DNA from: Haloferax profundi
GTDB lineage: Archaea > Halobacteriota > Halobacteria > Halobacteriales > Haloferacaceae
Assembly (NCBI RefSeq): GCF_001469865.1
Contig: NZ_LOPV01000004.1
Coordinates: 1-41,525 of the forward strand
DNA length: 41,525 nt
Direction of reading: 5' to 3'
Numbering within the stretch: position 1 is the stretch's first letter; each line of letters opens with the position of its first letter. This document shows positions 8,349 through 17,307 of this stretch, piece by piece. The notes below the pieces were generated by a model. The model was not told the origin of the DNA. It was given only the letters and a program-made list of their open reading frames with translations, and did no database searches. The position numbers were made by a program, and so were the translations under genes.

Positions 8349-8840
8349 ATGTACAGCGAAATCCTCGTGCCCACCGACGGGAGCAAGGCCGCCGAACGGG
8401 CCATCGAACACGCACTCGACATCGCCAAGACCTACGGTGCACGAATCCACGCGCTGTACGTCGTCGACACGAGCATCTACACCTCCCTCGACGCCGGGGC
8501 AGACGTCGTCATCGATGCCCTCGAACGTGAGGGCGAGGTTGCGACTCGACACGTCCGAGAGGCCGCCGAAGAGGCGGGCGTCGAAGTCGACGCCGAAGTC
8601 GTGACCGGGACGGCGTACCGGTCGATTCACGACTACATCGAGAACCACGACATCGACCTGGTCGTCATGGGGACCCACGGTCGAACCGGTCTCAGCCACT
8701 ACCTGCTCGGCAGCGTCACCGAACGCGTCGTCCGAACCTGCCCCGTACCTGTGCTCACCGTCCGAATGGGAGACGAAGACGCAGAGGCGGAAGCAGAAGC
8801 GGAAGCGGAAGCGGCACCGACGGACGAAGCGGACGAATAA
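8349..8840 (+). CDS. Universal stress protein (UspA family)
   Basis: 163 residues. It begins MYSEILVPTDGS and ends the domain with GTHGRTGLSHYLLGS (108-122), the G-2x-G-9x-G-S nucleotide-binding motif of ATP-binding Usp proteins. It probably forms cytoplasmic dimers that act in stress responses. After about residue 140 an AE-repeat tail (GDEDAEAEAEAE) extends the domain. The underlying DNA is a short tandem repeat of GCGGAA/GCAGAA units near 8785-8815, a region prone to length change. Start at 8349 follows a weak A+T-rich element. Confidence 0.92.
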   Translation: MYSEILVPTDGSKAAERAIEHALDIAKTYGARIHALYVVDTSIYTSLDAGADVVIDALEREGEVATRHVREAAEEAGVEVDAEVVTGTAYRSIHDYIENHDIDLVVMGTHGRTGLSHYLLGSVTERVVRTCPVPVLTVRMGDEDAEAEAEAEAEAAPTDEADE

Positions 8841-8920
8841 CTCCCTCGCCAGAGGTCGGAATCGGCTCAGCGGCACTGCTTTGATAAACAGTTTTGGTGT
8901 GGTCGCTCATACGCCGCGGT

Positions 8921-9244
8921 ATGACCGAGTACACCGTCGAGTTCGTCGGCACGGGGGACACGATTACGGTATCCGACAAGCAGACCATCCTCAAAGCCTG
9001 TCTCGAAGAGGGTATCGCACAAGAGTACTCGTGCCGCGTCGGCATGTGTATCGCCTGCACCGCCGAGATTCTCGAAGGGGAGGTCACCCAACCCGCCGCC
9101 CGTGGCCTGACCGAAGAAGAAGCCGAGAACTACGCGCTCACCTGTATGGCACGCCCGCAGAGCGACCTCAAACTCGAACGCGGCGTCTACCCGCCGAGCA
9201 TCGAAGCGGACGGTGCCGACGCCGACGCCGCCGCAGACGACTAA
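8921..9244 (+). CDS. 2Fe-2S ferredoxin (plant type)
   Basis: 107 residues from the ATG at 8921 (MTEYTVEFVG). YSCRVGMCIACTAEILEG gives Cys38, Cys43 and Cys46, and LTCMARP gives Cys75, the complete ligand set of a plant-type [2Fe-2S] ferredoxin. It lacks the long acidic insertion of the major haloarchaeal ferredoxin, so it is a separate small ferredoxin. The acidic tail (EADGADADAAADD) is typical salt adaptation. The electron partner is not evident from the neighbours. An ATG 27 nt upstream is in frame but lies where the promoter is expected. Confidence 0.92.
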   Translation: MTEYTVEFVGTGDTITVSDKQTILKACLEEGIAQEYSCRVGMCIACTAEILEGEVTQPAARGLTEEEAENYALTCMARPQSDLKLERGVYPPSIEADGADADAAADD

Positions 9245-9258
9245 CGACGGTTGAATTC

Positions 9259-9291
9259 GACACGGGTAGCCGTGTCACCAGTCGCTTCTTT
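9259..9291 (+). terminator. Hairpin with T-rich tail after ferredoxin gene
   Basis: GACACGG (9259-9265) and CCGTGTC (9270-9276) form a 7-bp stem with loop GTAG. A T-rich tract (CTTCTTTT, to 9291) follows within 12 nt. The position, 15 nt after the ferredoxin stop, suits transcription termination. Confidence 0.5.
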
Positions 9292-9379
9292 TCGCTTCGG
9301 TCCACCGCGACTGACCTGCGAGTGTACACACACGACCGACCATGCGCACTGATAAGACGCACACGACCGTCCAGCGACT

Positions 9380-10519
9380 TCACGCGCGGGTCGTCGTCGC
9401 GGCGCAGTTGTTCGGTCCTAACTCCACCTCGAACGCTTCGTCGTCTTCGAGCGACTCCTGTCCGAGGTTTGTCGCGACGATACGCTCGAAGTTCGTCGGC
9501 CGAGGTGGCATCTCCGAGAGAGTTTCCGAGACGAACTCGTCGGCGTCCATCGAAAGCGCATCGAGGTGCCGACGGAGATAACCGAGCGTCGCCACGTACA
9601 CGCCGTCTTCGTTCGGAACCGCGGCAGTGCTGTAGTGGCCGGGTGCGATTCGCGTCTCGTCGGCGAACTCGCCGTACCGTTCGACGAGCGTCCGGTGAAG
9701 TCGCCGTGCGGCGGCGGGTGCCCCTTCGTCGCCCGTTTCGAGGTCGGGTCGCGCGACGCTCTCGACGAAGAGGCCGTCCCCGACGAACAGGAGGTCACCG
9801 AGACGGAAGGCGGTCATCTCGCTCGTGTGCCCCGGTGAGTGAACGGCGACGAGTTCGACGCCGCCGAGAGAGACGGCGTCCTCGTCTTCGAGCAGTCGGG
9901 CATCGAACGTGAGACCACGCGTCTTCGCGCCGGCAGGGAGGGCGATTGCCGCACCCGTTCGCTCGGCCACGGCGCGGACGCCGCTGACGTGGTCGGCGTG
10001 GACGTGTGTGTCGATAGCGGCGACGAGTTCGGCACCGTGGTCGTGGGCGTCTTCGACGTATCGGTCGGCGAAGGCCCGAAGTGGGTCGACGACGACTGCC
10101 TCGTCACCGGCGACGACGAGATACGCGAGACACCCACTGGACGGCCGGTCGTACTGGAGCACTGTCGCATCTGCGTGGCGAATCCTCGACGCTCGGTAGA
10201 CTCGCGCCCACCCATCCATGCCTGATTCGAGGTTCTCTGCGTCGACGCCGGCGGCAGTGAGAAGGTCGGCGACGTGGTCGCTCGCGCGTCCTTCCCCACA
10301 GACGACCACGACCGGCGAGGGCGCGTCGCGGAACTGGTCGGCCACGTCGTCGACCGTTCCGAGGACTTCCGCCTGCGTGAAGCGAATCGCTGGAATCTGT
10401 GTCGCGGTCACGGACCGCCCGTCGACGTGCCACTCGTCGAACTCGTCGCGGTCGCGTACGTCGAGAATCGCTGTCGGTGTCCCGCGGTGGAGGCGGGCGG
10501 CGAGTTCGTCGGGTGTCAT
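9380..10519 (-). CDS. Rhodanese-metallo-beta-lactamase fusion (persulfide dioxygenase-like)
   Basis: 379 residues. Residues 1-110 are a rhodanese domain with CGEGRA (active-site Cys74). Residues about 118-335 are a metallo-beta-lactamase fold with THVHADH (H172, H174, D176, H177) and later metal-ligand motifs SPGHTSEM, VGDGLF and PGHYS. MBL proteins of this ETHE1/GloB-like group oxidise persulfides or hydrolyse thioesters, and a rhodanese partner points to sulfane-sulfur chemistry. Here the rhodanese comes first; in the fusions I know best it follows the MBL domain. The C-terminal ~45 residues are an extra helical segment. Substrate assignment is inference. Confidence 0.82.
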   Translation of the reverse strand: MTPDELAARLHRGTPTAILDVRDRDEFDEWHVDGRSVTATQIPAIRFTQAEVLGTVDDVADQFRDAPSPVVVVCGEGRASDHVADLLTAAGVDAENLESGMDGWARVYRASRIRHADATVLQYDRPSSGCLAYLVVAGDEAVVVDPLRAFADRYVEDAHDHGAELVAAIDTHVHADHVSGVRAVAERTGAAIALPAGAKTRGLTFDARLLEDEDAVSLGGVELVAVHSPGHTSEMTAFRLGDLLFVGDGLFVESVARPDLETGDEGAPAAARRLHRTLVERYGEFADETRIAPGHYSTAAVPNEDGVYVATLGYLRRHLDALSMDADEFVSETLSEMPPRPTNFERIVATNLGQESLEDDEAFEVELGPNNCAATTTRA

Positions 10520-10571
10520 CCGTCAGACTACGCACGCGTGCCGCAAGAACACTCCGTCGAGTGCGACACGG

Positions 10572-12263
10572 CTACTGTGTGGTTCCGCCGTCGTTGCTAA
10601 GTAGGTGGTCGGGTGGGCCGTCGAACTCGTCCGATTCGAGGATGTGAGCCGGTGGTCCATCGACGGGCATCTCCCCCGCAGGGTCTGTCGTGGGTTCGTC
10701 GGCGGGTGAATCTCCGTCGTGGGCGATGTCTCCGCCGAGACGGTGTGCCGCATCGCGGATGGTGAGAACCTGCTGTGTCTGTGACTGATTCGCCTCGGCA
10801 ATCTCTCCAATCTGGTCGGAGACTTCGACGGCCATCTCGTTCGCACGGTCGACCATGTCGGCGATTTGTTCGGCGCTCACCGCCTGGTCGTCTGTGGCCG
10901 CAGCGACTTCGCTGACACCGGCGGAGGTCTGTTCGACCGCTGCCGAGATGTCCGTGAGACTGCGCATCACGTCTTCACCCCGGTCGATTCCGTCGTAGAG
11001 GCGGTCGGTCGTCTGCGAGAGACTCTCGATAGTCTCCTGTGCCTCGGTTTGGATGTGTCCGACCGTCTCTTCGACTTCGGTCGCACGGGCCTGCGACTCT
11101 TCGGCGAGGTTCTTCACTTCGCTCGCGACGACGGCGAATCCTTCACCGGCATCGCCGGCGCGTGCTGCTTCGATGGACGCGTTGAGTGCGAGCAAGTTGG
11201 TCTGTTCGGCGATGTCGTTGATGGCGTCGAGGACTTCGTCTATCTCTTCTATCTGGTCGTGGAGTCCTTGCACGTCCGCAGATGCCGTCTCTGCGGCCTC
11301 ACTTACGTCGCGCATCACGTCGATAGCCTCGTCGGCGGCGTCCTCACCCTCTGCGGCGCGTTCGGCGGCGTCGGAACTGGTCCGTTCGACTTCCTCCGCA
11401 GTCGCCGCAATCTCTTCGACAGTCGCGCTCATGGTCGACACCTCGTCGGCGACAGTGGACATGTCCTCGGCCTGGTACTCGGCGAGTTCCTTGATATCGG
11501 CCGTCCTGTCTGTGACCTCTTCGGACGTTTCGAGCAAAGTTTCGATGGGGGCGCTGACGTCGGCTTCGACCTCCGAAGCGAGTTCTTTCCGACGTACTGC
11601 GGCCTGCCGTGCGGCCTCGCTGTACGAATGGATGTACGTGTCCATCGCTACTTGCTGGTCGAGCGAGAGCAGTTTCAAAATCGGGAGGAGACGCTCGACG
11701 AGTGTGTCGATAGCTGCCTCGACCACGTCGGAGTCGTCCTCGCTGTCGTCGCCGACGAGTCCATCGAGGAATCCCCCGCTTGCTGTGGTCGTGGTGGCGA
11801 ACTCGTCTTTGACCTCTGCTGCGAGTGCCTCGGTGAGACCCTCGTAGTACACGGAGTACGCCCCGAGGTAGAACTTCGGCCCGAGGTCTATCATGTCGTG
11901 TATCTTGCCGATACGCGCCCGCCGCGAGAAGTACTCCGCGTCGTACTCGCCACGACCAAGTTCGCGGAGGTACGCCGCCTGGTCGGCCTTCAACATCTCG
12001 ACCGTCTTGGTCGATTTGTCGAAGAACGATTCAGCCTCGGGGTGCGAACCGAGGTGCTGATAGAACTCCTCGGCGAACTCATCTGCGAACTCGTCGAAGA
12101 TTGGTTTACACTCGCGTAGGCACTGTTCGTCCTCGTCCGAGAGGCGGACGAACGACTTTCGGCGCTCGATTTCAGACTCGTCGATACCCAACTGAGAGAG
12201 GAGATGTGCCCCGTCGACGTCGGCACGGGCGTCGGCCGTCACTCGGTCGAAGGAATCCGTCAT
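10572..12263 (-). CDS. hemAT: HemAT-type globin-coupled aerotaxis transducer
   Basis: 563 residues from the ATG at 12263 (MTDSFDR); the frame stays open far upstream, but that part overlaps the opposite-strand gene and has no globin similarity. Residues about 30-200 are a globin sensor: the IGKIHDMI segment carries the proximal haem ligand His122, and Tyr68 in EEFYQHL matches the distal Tyr of HemAT. There is no membrane segment. Residues about 265-520 form the methyl-accepting signalling coiled coil, with the hairpin tip at 343-390 ([19 protein letters not shown]). It binds O2 and controls CheA to drive aerotaxis. No che genes are nearby. Confidence 0.93.
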   Translation of the reverse strand: MTDSFDRVTADARADVDGAHLLSQLGIDESEIERRKSFVRLSDEDEQCLRECKPIFDEFADEFAEEFYQHLGSHPEAESFFDKSTKTVEMLKADQAAYLRELGRGEYDAEYFSRRARIGKIHDMIDLGPKFYLGAYSVYYEGLTEALAAEVKDEFATTTTASGGFLDGLVGDDSEDDSDVVEAAIDTLVERLLPILKLLSLDQQVAMDTYIHSYSEAARQAAVRRKELASEVEADVSAPIETLLETSEEVTDRTADIKELAEYQAEDMSTVADEVSTMSATVEEIAATAEEVERTSSDAAERAAEGEDAADEAIDVMRDVSEAAETASADVQGLHDQIEEIDEVLDAINDIAEQTNLLALNASIEAARAGDAGEGFAVVASEVKNLAEESQARATEVEETVGHIQTEAQETIESLSQTTDRLYDGIDRGEDVMRSLTDISAAVEQTSAGVSEVAAATDDQAVSAEQIADMVDRANEMAVEVSDQIGEIAEANQSQTQQVLTIRDAAHRLGGDIAHDGDSPADEPTTDPAGEMPVDGPPAHILESDEFDGPPDHLLSNDGGTTQ

Positions 12264-12369
12264 ACTGAACGAGTCGTCCCTTCCCGTATTTGAACCCTCA
12301 CCACCCACTATCAGGACTGATACCACGATACCGTGGGACATTATACCCGACACGACTCGTTCCCCCAAA

Positions 12370-12411
12370 CCCAAGGTACACGACTCGGTTCTCTCCAGCC
12401 CAAGGTTCACG
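12370..12411 (+). repeat. Two direct repeats in the hemAT / ferritin-like divergent region
   Basis: CCCAAGGTACACG (12370-12382) and CCCAAGGTTCACG (12399-12411) match at 12 of 13 positions and start 29 bp apart. They lie 25-66 bp before the start at 12436, where upstream regulator sites would sit. A short palindrome CCACG-ATAC-CGTGG (12323-12336) lies nearer hemAT. Confidence 0.4.
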
Positions 12412-12435
12412 TCTTCAGCACCCGACACGTCGTGT

Positions 12436-13071
12436 ATGGACGCCTTATCGTTCCGTGAGGCCGTCGAGTCGGCGAAGCGAACGCAACTCGACCGCCTCGG
12501 GTCTTCGAAGTTGCTCCTCTCGGTGACGAACGCAGACCTCTCGGAATCGGCCGTGCTTCGCGCCGCCGCGAACTCCGAACACGCTGCTCGCGAGACGTTC
12601 CGGGAGTGGGCCACCGACGAGCGTGACGAACGCGCGAAAGCGGCGTTCGAGAAGACTGCACAGCAGGAAGCCGAGCACTTGCGTCGCGTCCTCGACAGTC
12701 TCGAAGATGATATCGACCTCCCCGACGCGGCAGGGCCGATGCACGCGTACCTCCGCGGACGCGACGACACCATCGAGCGAATCGCCGCCGGGATGGTCGG
12801 ACGCGGACTCGTCTCGCTTCGGACGCACACGCAGGTCATCGGATTCTTCGTGAACGAGGCAGACAGGAAGGGCGCAGACCTGTTTCGTGAGTTGAAGACC
12901 GAGACCGAAGACACGCTCACCACGGGACTCGAACTTCTCGACGAGTTGTGCGAAGACGACGACGACTGGCAGCGTGCCCAGATGGTCGCCGAGTACGTCG
13001 TCCAGGTCGCCTACGACGACTACGCCGACGGCCTCGCAGAACTCGGCGTGGACCCGAAGCCACTCTGTTGA
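12436..13071 (+). CDS. Ferritin-like / rubrerythrin-type four-helix protein
   Basis: 211 residues, almost entirely helical and acidic. [10 protein letters not shown] (E48, H49) and [10 protein letters not shown] (E78, E80, H81) give two ExxH-like elements spaced as in ferritin-like di-iron helices. A further pair of helices lies around residues 115-205 with E-rich faces. This suggests a rubrerythrin-like fold that may bind iron or manganese, but a complete ligand set is not certain. It is divergent from the haem-based oxygen sensor HemAT, so a link to oxygen or redox stress is plausible. Confidence in the gene is high; in the function moderate. Confidence 0.7.
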   Translation: MDALSFREAVESAKRTQLDRLGSSKLLLSVTNADLSESAVLRAAANSEHAARETFREWATDERDERAKAAFEKTAQQEAEHLRRVLDSLEDDIDLPDAAGPMHAYLRGRDDTIERIAAGMVGRGLVSLRTHTQVIGFFVNEADRKGADLFRELKTETEDTLTTGLELLDELCEDDDDWQRAQMVAEYVVQVAYDDYADGLAELGVDPKPLC

Positions 13072-13170
13072 GTCGGGACAGGACGACGCTTCGGCCCCGC
13101 ACCCACTGTCTACGCACTCGCACTCGCCGCCGACCCAACGTATTCATCCCCACCAGTGCTACCCAGAGCT

Positions 13171-13734
13171 ATGACTACAGCGGCCGACGGAGTCGTCGAA
13201 GGTCTCTACACCGCTCCGTCGAGGGGCGAACCGATGGTTGCACACGAGTCGATAGCCGTCACAGAGGGTGGTATCGAGGGTGACCGCTACTTCCGGGGGA
13301 CGGGATACTACTCGGCCACCGACGGGTGTCAGGTGACACTCGTGGACGCCGTGGTCCTGGACGACGTCCGCGACGAGTTCGGTATCGACCTCTCGGCCGG
13401 TCGGCACCGCAGGAACGTCGTCGTTCGCGGCATCGACCCCACAGACCTCCTCGACGCGACGTTCAGGGTCGGGAACGCCGAACTTCGCGGGACACGACTC
13501 AGACCACCGTGCGCGTATCTCGGCGAACTCGTCGGCGACGAGAGCGTCGTGGACGCACTTCGGGAACGCCGCGGCGGCATCTGCGCCGACGTTGTCACAC
13601 CCGGACAGGTCAGTGTCGGCGACGGGGTTCGAGTGACCGAGGCGAACCCGCGAGAAGTTGGTCGGGAAATCGCTGCCAGGTTGGGGGGAGACACGAGCGC
13701 AGACCCAGCGGATACGGAGCGTGACGAAGCGTGA
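13171..13734 (+). CDS. MOSC domain protein
   Basis: 187 residues from the ATG at 13171 (MTTAADG). It has a beta-rich MOSC domain with GIEGDRYF, RRNVVVRGID and RPPCAYL, where Cys114 is the conserved cysteine of MOSC proteins (MoCo sulfurase C-terminal family). These proteins handle sulfur or molybdenum cofactor chemistry. The 3' end overlaps the galactokinase start by 4 bp (GTGA), so the two are translationally coupled, although no metabolic link between them is known to me. Confidence 0.85.
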   Translation: MTTAADGVVEGLYTAPSRGEPMVAHESIAVTEGGIEGDRYFRGTGYYSATDGCQVTLVDAVVLDDVRDEFGIDLSAGRHRRNVVVRGIDPTDLLDATFRVGNAELRGTRLRPPCAYLGELVGDESVVDALRERRGGICADVVTPGQVSVGDGVRVTEANPREVGREIAARLGGDTSADPADTERDEA

Positions 13735-14924
13735 GTGAGAGTACAGCAGAGGCGTCCGGCAGTCCGGTCGAACGCGCCCGAAACGGTCTCGACGCGGCGT
13801 TCGGAGACGACGCCGCCGACACGTCCGAACCGCTGGTCGCCATCGCTCCCGGGCGGGTGAACCTCGTCGGCGGCCACACCGATTACAACGACGGTCTCTG
13901 TCTCCCGATGGCAGTCGACCGACACGTCGCGGTGGCGGCCCGAGAGCGAGACGACGACCAGATACGCGTCCACGCGACTGACTTCGACGAGACGGCGACG
14001 TTCGGCCCTGACGACGACCCAGACGACTGGGTCGCGTACGTCGCCGCCGTCGCTCGGGTGCTGCGCGAAGACGAGACGATTCCCGGTGTAGACCTCGCAC
14101 TCGCATCGGACGTCCCCTCTGGTGCGGGTCTCTCGTCGTCCGCGGCCATCGAACTCGCCGTGGGGCGAGCGCTGCTCGGTGTGGCCGGTGTCGAGATGTC
14201 CACGACAGCCCTCGCACTCGCGTGCTGGCGGGCCGAACGAGAGGGTGTCGGCGTCGAGTGCGGCATCCTCGACCAGTTCGCCGTCGGCCTCTGTGAACCC
14301 GACTCGGCGCTCTTCTTGGACTGCCGAACACGTGCGTTCGAGCAGGTTCACTTCGGCGGCGACGTGGGAGTGCTCGTCCTCGACACCGGCGTCTCGCACG
14401 AATTGGCCGACTCGGGGTACAACGACCGAGTTCGTGAGTGTCGACAGGCGGTATCCACACTCCGAGATTCGTCGGAAGCGTCGGTCGAGTCACTCAGAGA
14501 CGTGGACATCGACGTGCTCGAAGCCAACGCTGACGCGCTGAGCGACGTTCTGTATCGACGCGCCCGCCACGTCGTGACCGAGAACGAACGGGTCAGGGAC
14601 GCTCGTGAGACGCTCTCTGCGGGAGATTTCGAGCAGGTCGGAGAGACGATGGTCGCCGCCCACGAGAGTCTCCGCGACGACTACGAAGTGAGTTGCCCGG
14701 AACTCGATGCCGCAGTCGAACTCGCGACCGAAACTGACGGTGTCTACGGTGCCCGAATGACCGGCGGCGGATTCGGCGGCAGTGTGGTTGCACTGGTCCG
14801 CGGAAGTGCACTCGAACGAGCAAAAACGGCGATTCGAGCGGCGCTCTCGGACCGAGTCGGGGCAGACGCACAGGTGTTTTCCTGCCGGCCGAGTGGCGGT
14901 GTCCAAGTGGTCGACCCCTTGTAA
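13731..14924 (+). CDS. galK: Galactokinase (GHMP kinase family)
   Basis: 397 residues from a GTG that overlaps the MOSC stop codon. APGRVNLVGGHTDYNDG (about 39-55) is the galactokinase signature, GAGLSSSAAIE is the GHMP phosphate-binding loop, and MTGGGFGGSVV is motif 3. The family phosphorylates galactose at C1 with ATP. In haloarchaea, which often use a DeLey-Doudoroff route for galactose, the physiological substrate is less certain. No galT or galE is nearby. The GTG start is supported by the coupling and by homology from the first conserved residues. Confidence 0.88.
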   Translation: MSESTAEASGSPVERARNGLDAAFGDDAADTSEPLVAIAPGRVNLVGGHTDYNDGLCLPMAVDRHVAVAARERDDDQIRVHATDFDETATFGPDDDPDDWVAYVAAVARVLREDETIPGVDLALASDVPSGAGLSSSAAIELAVGRALLGVAGVEMSTTALALACWRAEREGVGVECGILDQFAVGLCEPDSALFLDCRTRAFEQVHFGGDVGVLVLDTGVSHELADSGYNDRVRECRQAVSTLRDSSEASVESLRDVDIDVLEANADALSDVLYRRARHVVTENERVRDARETLSAGDFEQVGETMVAAHESLRDDYEVSCPELDAAVELATETDGVYGARMTGGGFGGSVVALVRGSALERAKTAIRAALSDRVGADAQVFSCRPSGGVQVVDPL

Positions 14925-14934
14925 CGGACTCGAC

Positions 14935-15891
14935 TCACTCGGGGAAGATACTCTCCGGCAGGTACGCCGTAACCGTCCAGTTGGGCGCGTCCACGACTTC
15001 ACTGATTTTGAGGTCTACCGCCGCTGAACAGAGGATGTACGCCTCACCGCGGGTCAGACCGCGTTCGGATTCGAGGTGCGAAATCATGTGGCGAACGGCC
15101 TTCTTCGTCGCCTCCATCAGGTCGTCCGCGATACCGGCCGTTCCGTACATCGGTTCGTCCGAACCGGTCGGGGTGAACGGCCCCATCGTCTCCAACTCGG
15201 GTTGCGAGATGGACTTCTCCTTCAGCACGTCGAACCGCGCCGTAACGAACATCGGCGCTTCGATGCCGGTCACGCAGACTTCGCCGTCGCCCTGCGCGGC
15301 GTGGCAGTCGGCAGTGGAGAACAACGCGCCCTCGACTTCGATGGGCAGGTACAGTGTCGACCCTTTCGTGAGGTGCTTGATGTCGAAGTTCCCACCAGTG
15401 TCACGCGGTGGAAGTGTGTTGTGCGCGCCGTTTGCTTCGGGTGCGACGCCTGCGATGCCGGGGAACATGTCCAGTGGTACCTCGATTCCGTTCACGAAGT
15501 GCGCCACGTCGTCGTCGAGGTCCCAGACGTGGAGGCCAGCCTCTTCGAAGTCTTCGGGGAGGAGGCCGAGACCCATCTCCCCCGGCATATATCCTGTGTA
15601 GCCCCAGCCTTTGTGTTCGAAGTCGAGAAACTCGACTGCGAGTACGTCGCCCGGTTCTGCACCTTCGACGGCGACAGGGCCGGTGAGTGGGTGAACCGGG
15701 TCGAAACTCGCGTTGGCGAGGTCTTCGGCGGTCGAATCCGGCGTGATTTGTCTGTCCAGTGCGTCGCGGCACTCGAACCGGACGACATCGCCGGGTTCGA
15801 CCGTCACGAGTGGGTCCAGACTGTTGTCCCACTTGTTGTGGATGTTTTCGTCGGTGTCGCTCAGTTCGTAGTCGACGGTGTACTCTGGCAT
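14935..15891 (-). CDS. Acetamidase/formamidase family amidohydrolase
   Basis: 318 residues, full length for the FmdA/AmdA family. Conserved stretches include PGDVVRFECRDA, HPLTGPVAVEGAEPGDVL, PPRDTGGNFDIKHL and FSTADCHAAQGDGEVCVTGIE, the last holding the family's catalytic-region His/Asp/Cys residues. The enzyme hydrolyses formamide or short aliphatic amides to ammonia and the acid. It is a single gene, convergent with galK (10 bp between stops). An A+T-rich element with the palindrome AGCTAGCT near 15924-15931 lies at the promoter. Confidence 0.88.
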   Translation of the reverse strand: MPEYTVDYELSDTDENIHNKWDNSLDPLVTVEPGDVVRFECRDALDRQITPDSTAEDLANASFDPVHPLTGPVAVEGAEPGDVLAVEFLDFEHKGWGYTGYMPGEMGLGLLPEDFEEAGLHVWDLDDDVAHFVNGIEVPLDMFPGIAGVAPEANGAHNTLPPRDTGGNFDIKHLTKGSTLYLPIEVEGALFSTADCHAAQGDGEVCVTGIEAPMFVTARFDVLKEKSISQPELETMGPFTPTGSDEPMYGTAGIADDLMEATKKAVRHMISHLESERGLTRGEAYILCSAAVDLKISEVVDAPNWTVTAYLPESIFPE

Positions 15892-16039
15892 GCGCTAGCA
15901 AAGAACGTGCTGAAGTGACAAAAACTAGCTAGCTGTCGGGGTGTGAGTTCGAAAATGCAACCGTATCGAGGAGAGAGTGGCCGCGGCTTACGCTCGTCGA
16001 ACCGCGCGGAGCACAGCTCCGCTGGCTCGACGAGTCGTT

Positions 16040-17278
16040 TCACTCCTCGTCGAAGAGGGTCTCGCCTTCGACCATGTGCTCTTCGACGGCGTCCATGTCG
16101 AGCGTCAGGCCGAGACCCGGCTTCTCGGGAATCTCGATGTAGCCGTCCTCGATGACGGACTCCTCGACGAGGTCCTCCCACCAGCCGAGTTGGTACGAGT
16201 GGTACTCGACGGCCAGCGAGTTCGGGATGGCCGCGCCGACGTGGGCGGACGCCATCGTCGCGATGGGCGACGAGACGTTGTGCATGGCGACCGGCACGTA
16301 GTACTGGTTCGCGACGTCGGCAATCTTCCGCGTCTCGCGCATGCCACCGACCTTGGGCATGTCGGGCGCGACGATGTCGACGGCCTGATTCTGGATGAGA
16401 CGGCGGAGTTCGGTCACGCGGTAGCGGTTCTCACCGACCGTGATGGGGGTGAGCGTGGACTTCGTGACTTCCTCTTGGACTTCGAGGTTCTCCGGCGGGA
16501 CGGGGTCTTCGAGCCACCACACGTCGTAGTCCTCGATGGCGGCGGCGAGACGCTTCGCACTGCCGCCCGAGAAGGTCCAGTGGCAGTCGAACGCGACGTC
16601 TGCGCGGTCCTTCACGCGTTCGGTGACGGCTTCGACGATTTCGGCCTTGTGCCGAATCTCGCCGGGGCGAAGGTGACGGTTCGCGCGGTCCTTCTCGAGA
16701 CCGGACGGAACGTCGAGGTCGAACTTCAGGGCGTCGTAGCCGAGTTCCTCGACGACACGCTCTGCTTCGTCGGCACAGGCCTGCGGGTCGGCCTCGTCGG
16801 CCGTGTGGCAGTCACAGTAGACGCGAACCTTATCGCGGTACTTGCCGCCGAGCAACTGGTAGGCAGGAACGTCGAGAATCTTGCCCGCGAGGTCGTGGAG
16901 AGCGATTTCGATTCCGGAGATGGCCGTGACGGTGACACCCTCCACAGAGCCTTCACCGGACATCTTCTGGACGAGGTGCTCGTAGAGACGGTCGATGTCG
17001 AGGGGGTTCTCGCCGATGATGAACGGCTTCATGCGCTCGATGAGTTCTGGGACGCCAGCACCCCAGTAGGCCTCACCGGTGCCGACGATGCCCGCGTCGG
17101 TGTAGACACGGACCAGAGTCCACGGGAAGTTGCCGTCGACCATCGTCGTCTGTACGTCCGTAATCTCCACGTCTCGACCGCCACCGCGCGTCGCGGTCAC
17201 GCCCATCGTGTCTGCGGAGAGTTCTCGCATCGTATACTCCGCGTTGGGGTCGTGAAGGTCCGCGTAATTCTTTCCCAT
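16040..17278 (-). CDS. gnaD: D-gluconate dehydratase (enolase superfamily)
   Basis: 412 residues of the mandelate racemase/enolase fold. K185-x-D187 in LKFDLD, D231 and H233 in FDCHW, E257 in WLEDP and E283 in VGENRY supply the catalytic base and Mg ligands. Sequence and length agree with the Haloferax volcanii gluconate dehydratase (known there as HVO_1488), which converts gluconate to 2-keto-3-deoxygluconate in the semiphosphorylative Entner-Doudoroff pathway. Assignment to gluconate rather than another sugar acid rests on that resemblance. Its promoter carries a TrmB-type palindrome (17288-17307). Confidence 0.85.
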   Translation of the reverse strand: MGKNYADLHDPNAEYTMRELSADTMGVTATRGGGRDVEITDVQTTMVDGNFPWTLVRVYTDAGIVGTGEAYWGAGVPELIERMKPFIIGENPLDIDRLYEHLVQKMSGEGSVEGVTVTAISGIEIALHDLAGKILDVPAYQLLGGKYRDKVRVYCDCHTADEADPQACADEAERVVEELGYDALKFDLDVPSGLEKDRANRHLRPGEIRHKAEIVEAVTERVKDRADVAFDCHWTFSGGSAKRLAAAIEDYDVWWLEDPVPPENLEVQEEVTKSTLTPITVGENRYRVTELRRLIQNQAVDIVAPDMPKVGGMRETRKIADVANQYYVPVAMHNVSSPIATMASAHVGAAIPNSLAVEYHSYQLGWWEDLVEESVIEDGYIEIPEKPGLGLTLDMDAVEEHMVEGETLFDEE

Positions 17279-17287
17279 AGATGGTGG

Positions 17288-17307
17288 TTTACTCGGACGC
17301 CAGTAAA
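17288..17307 (-). promoter_or_regulatory. TrmB-like operator over the gluconate dehydratase promoter
   Basis: TTTACT-N8-AGTAAA is a perfect palindrome at 17288-17307. Read on the gene's strand it is TACT-N7-GAGTA, the motif reported for the sugar-responsive regulator TrmB of Halobacterium. It lies 10-29 nt before the ATG at 17278 and covers the position expected for TATA and transcription start, consistent with repression. Confidence 0.6.

Noticed and set aside
8785-8815. Tandem GCGGAA-type repeat as a mobile or CRISPR-like element
   Set aside because: It is a short in-frame Ala-Glu repeat inside the Usp gene, with no spacers.
12264-12923. A 220-codon upstream extension of HemAT
   Set aside because: It overlaps the ferritin-like gene on the other strand, is Ser/Arg-rich and has no similarity; the globin domain begins right after the ATG at 12263.
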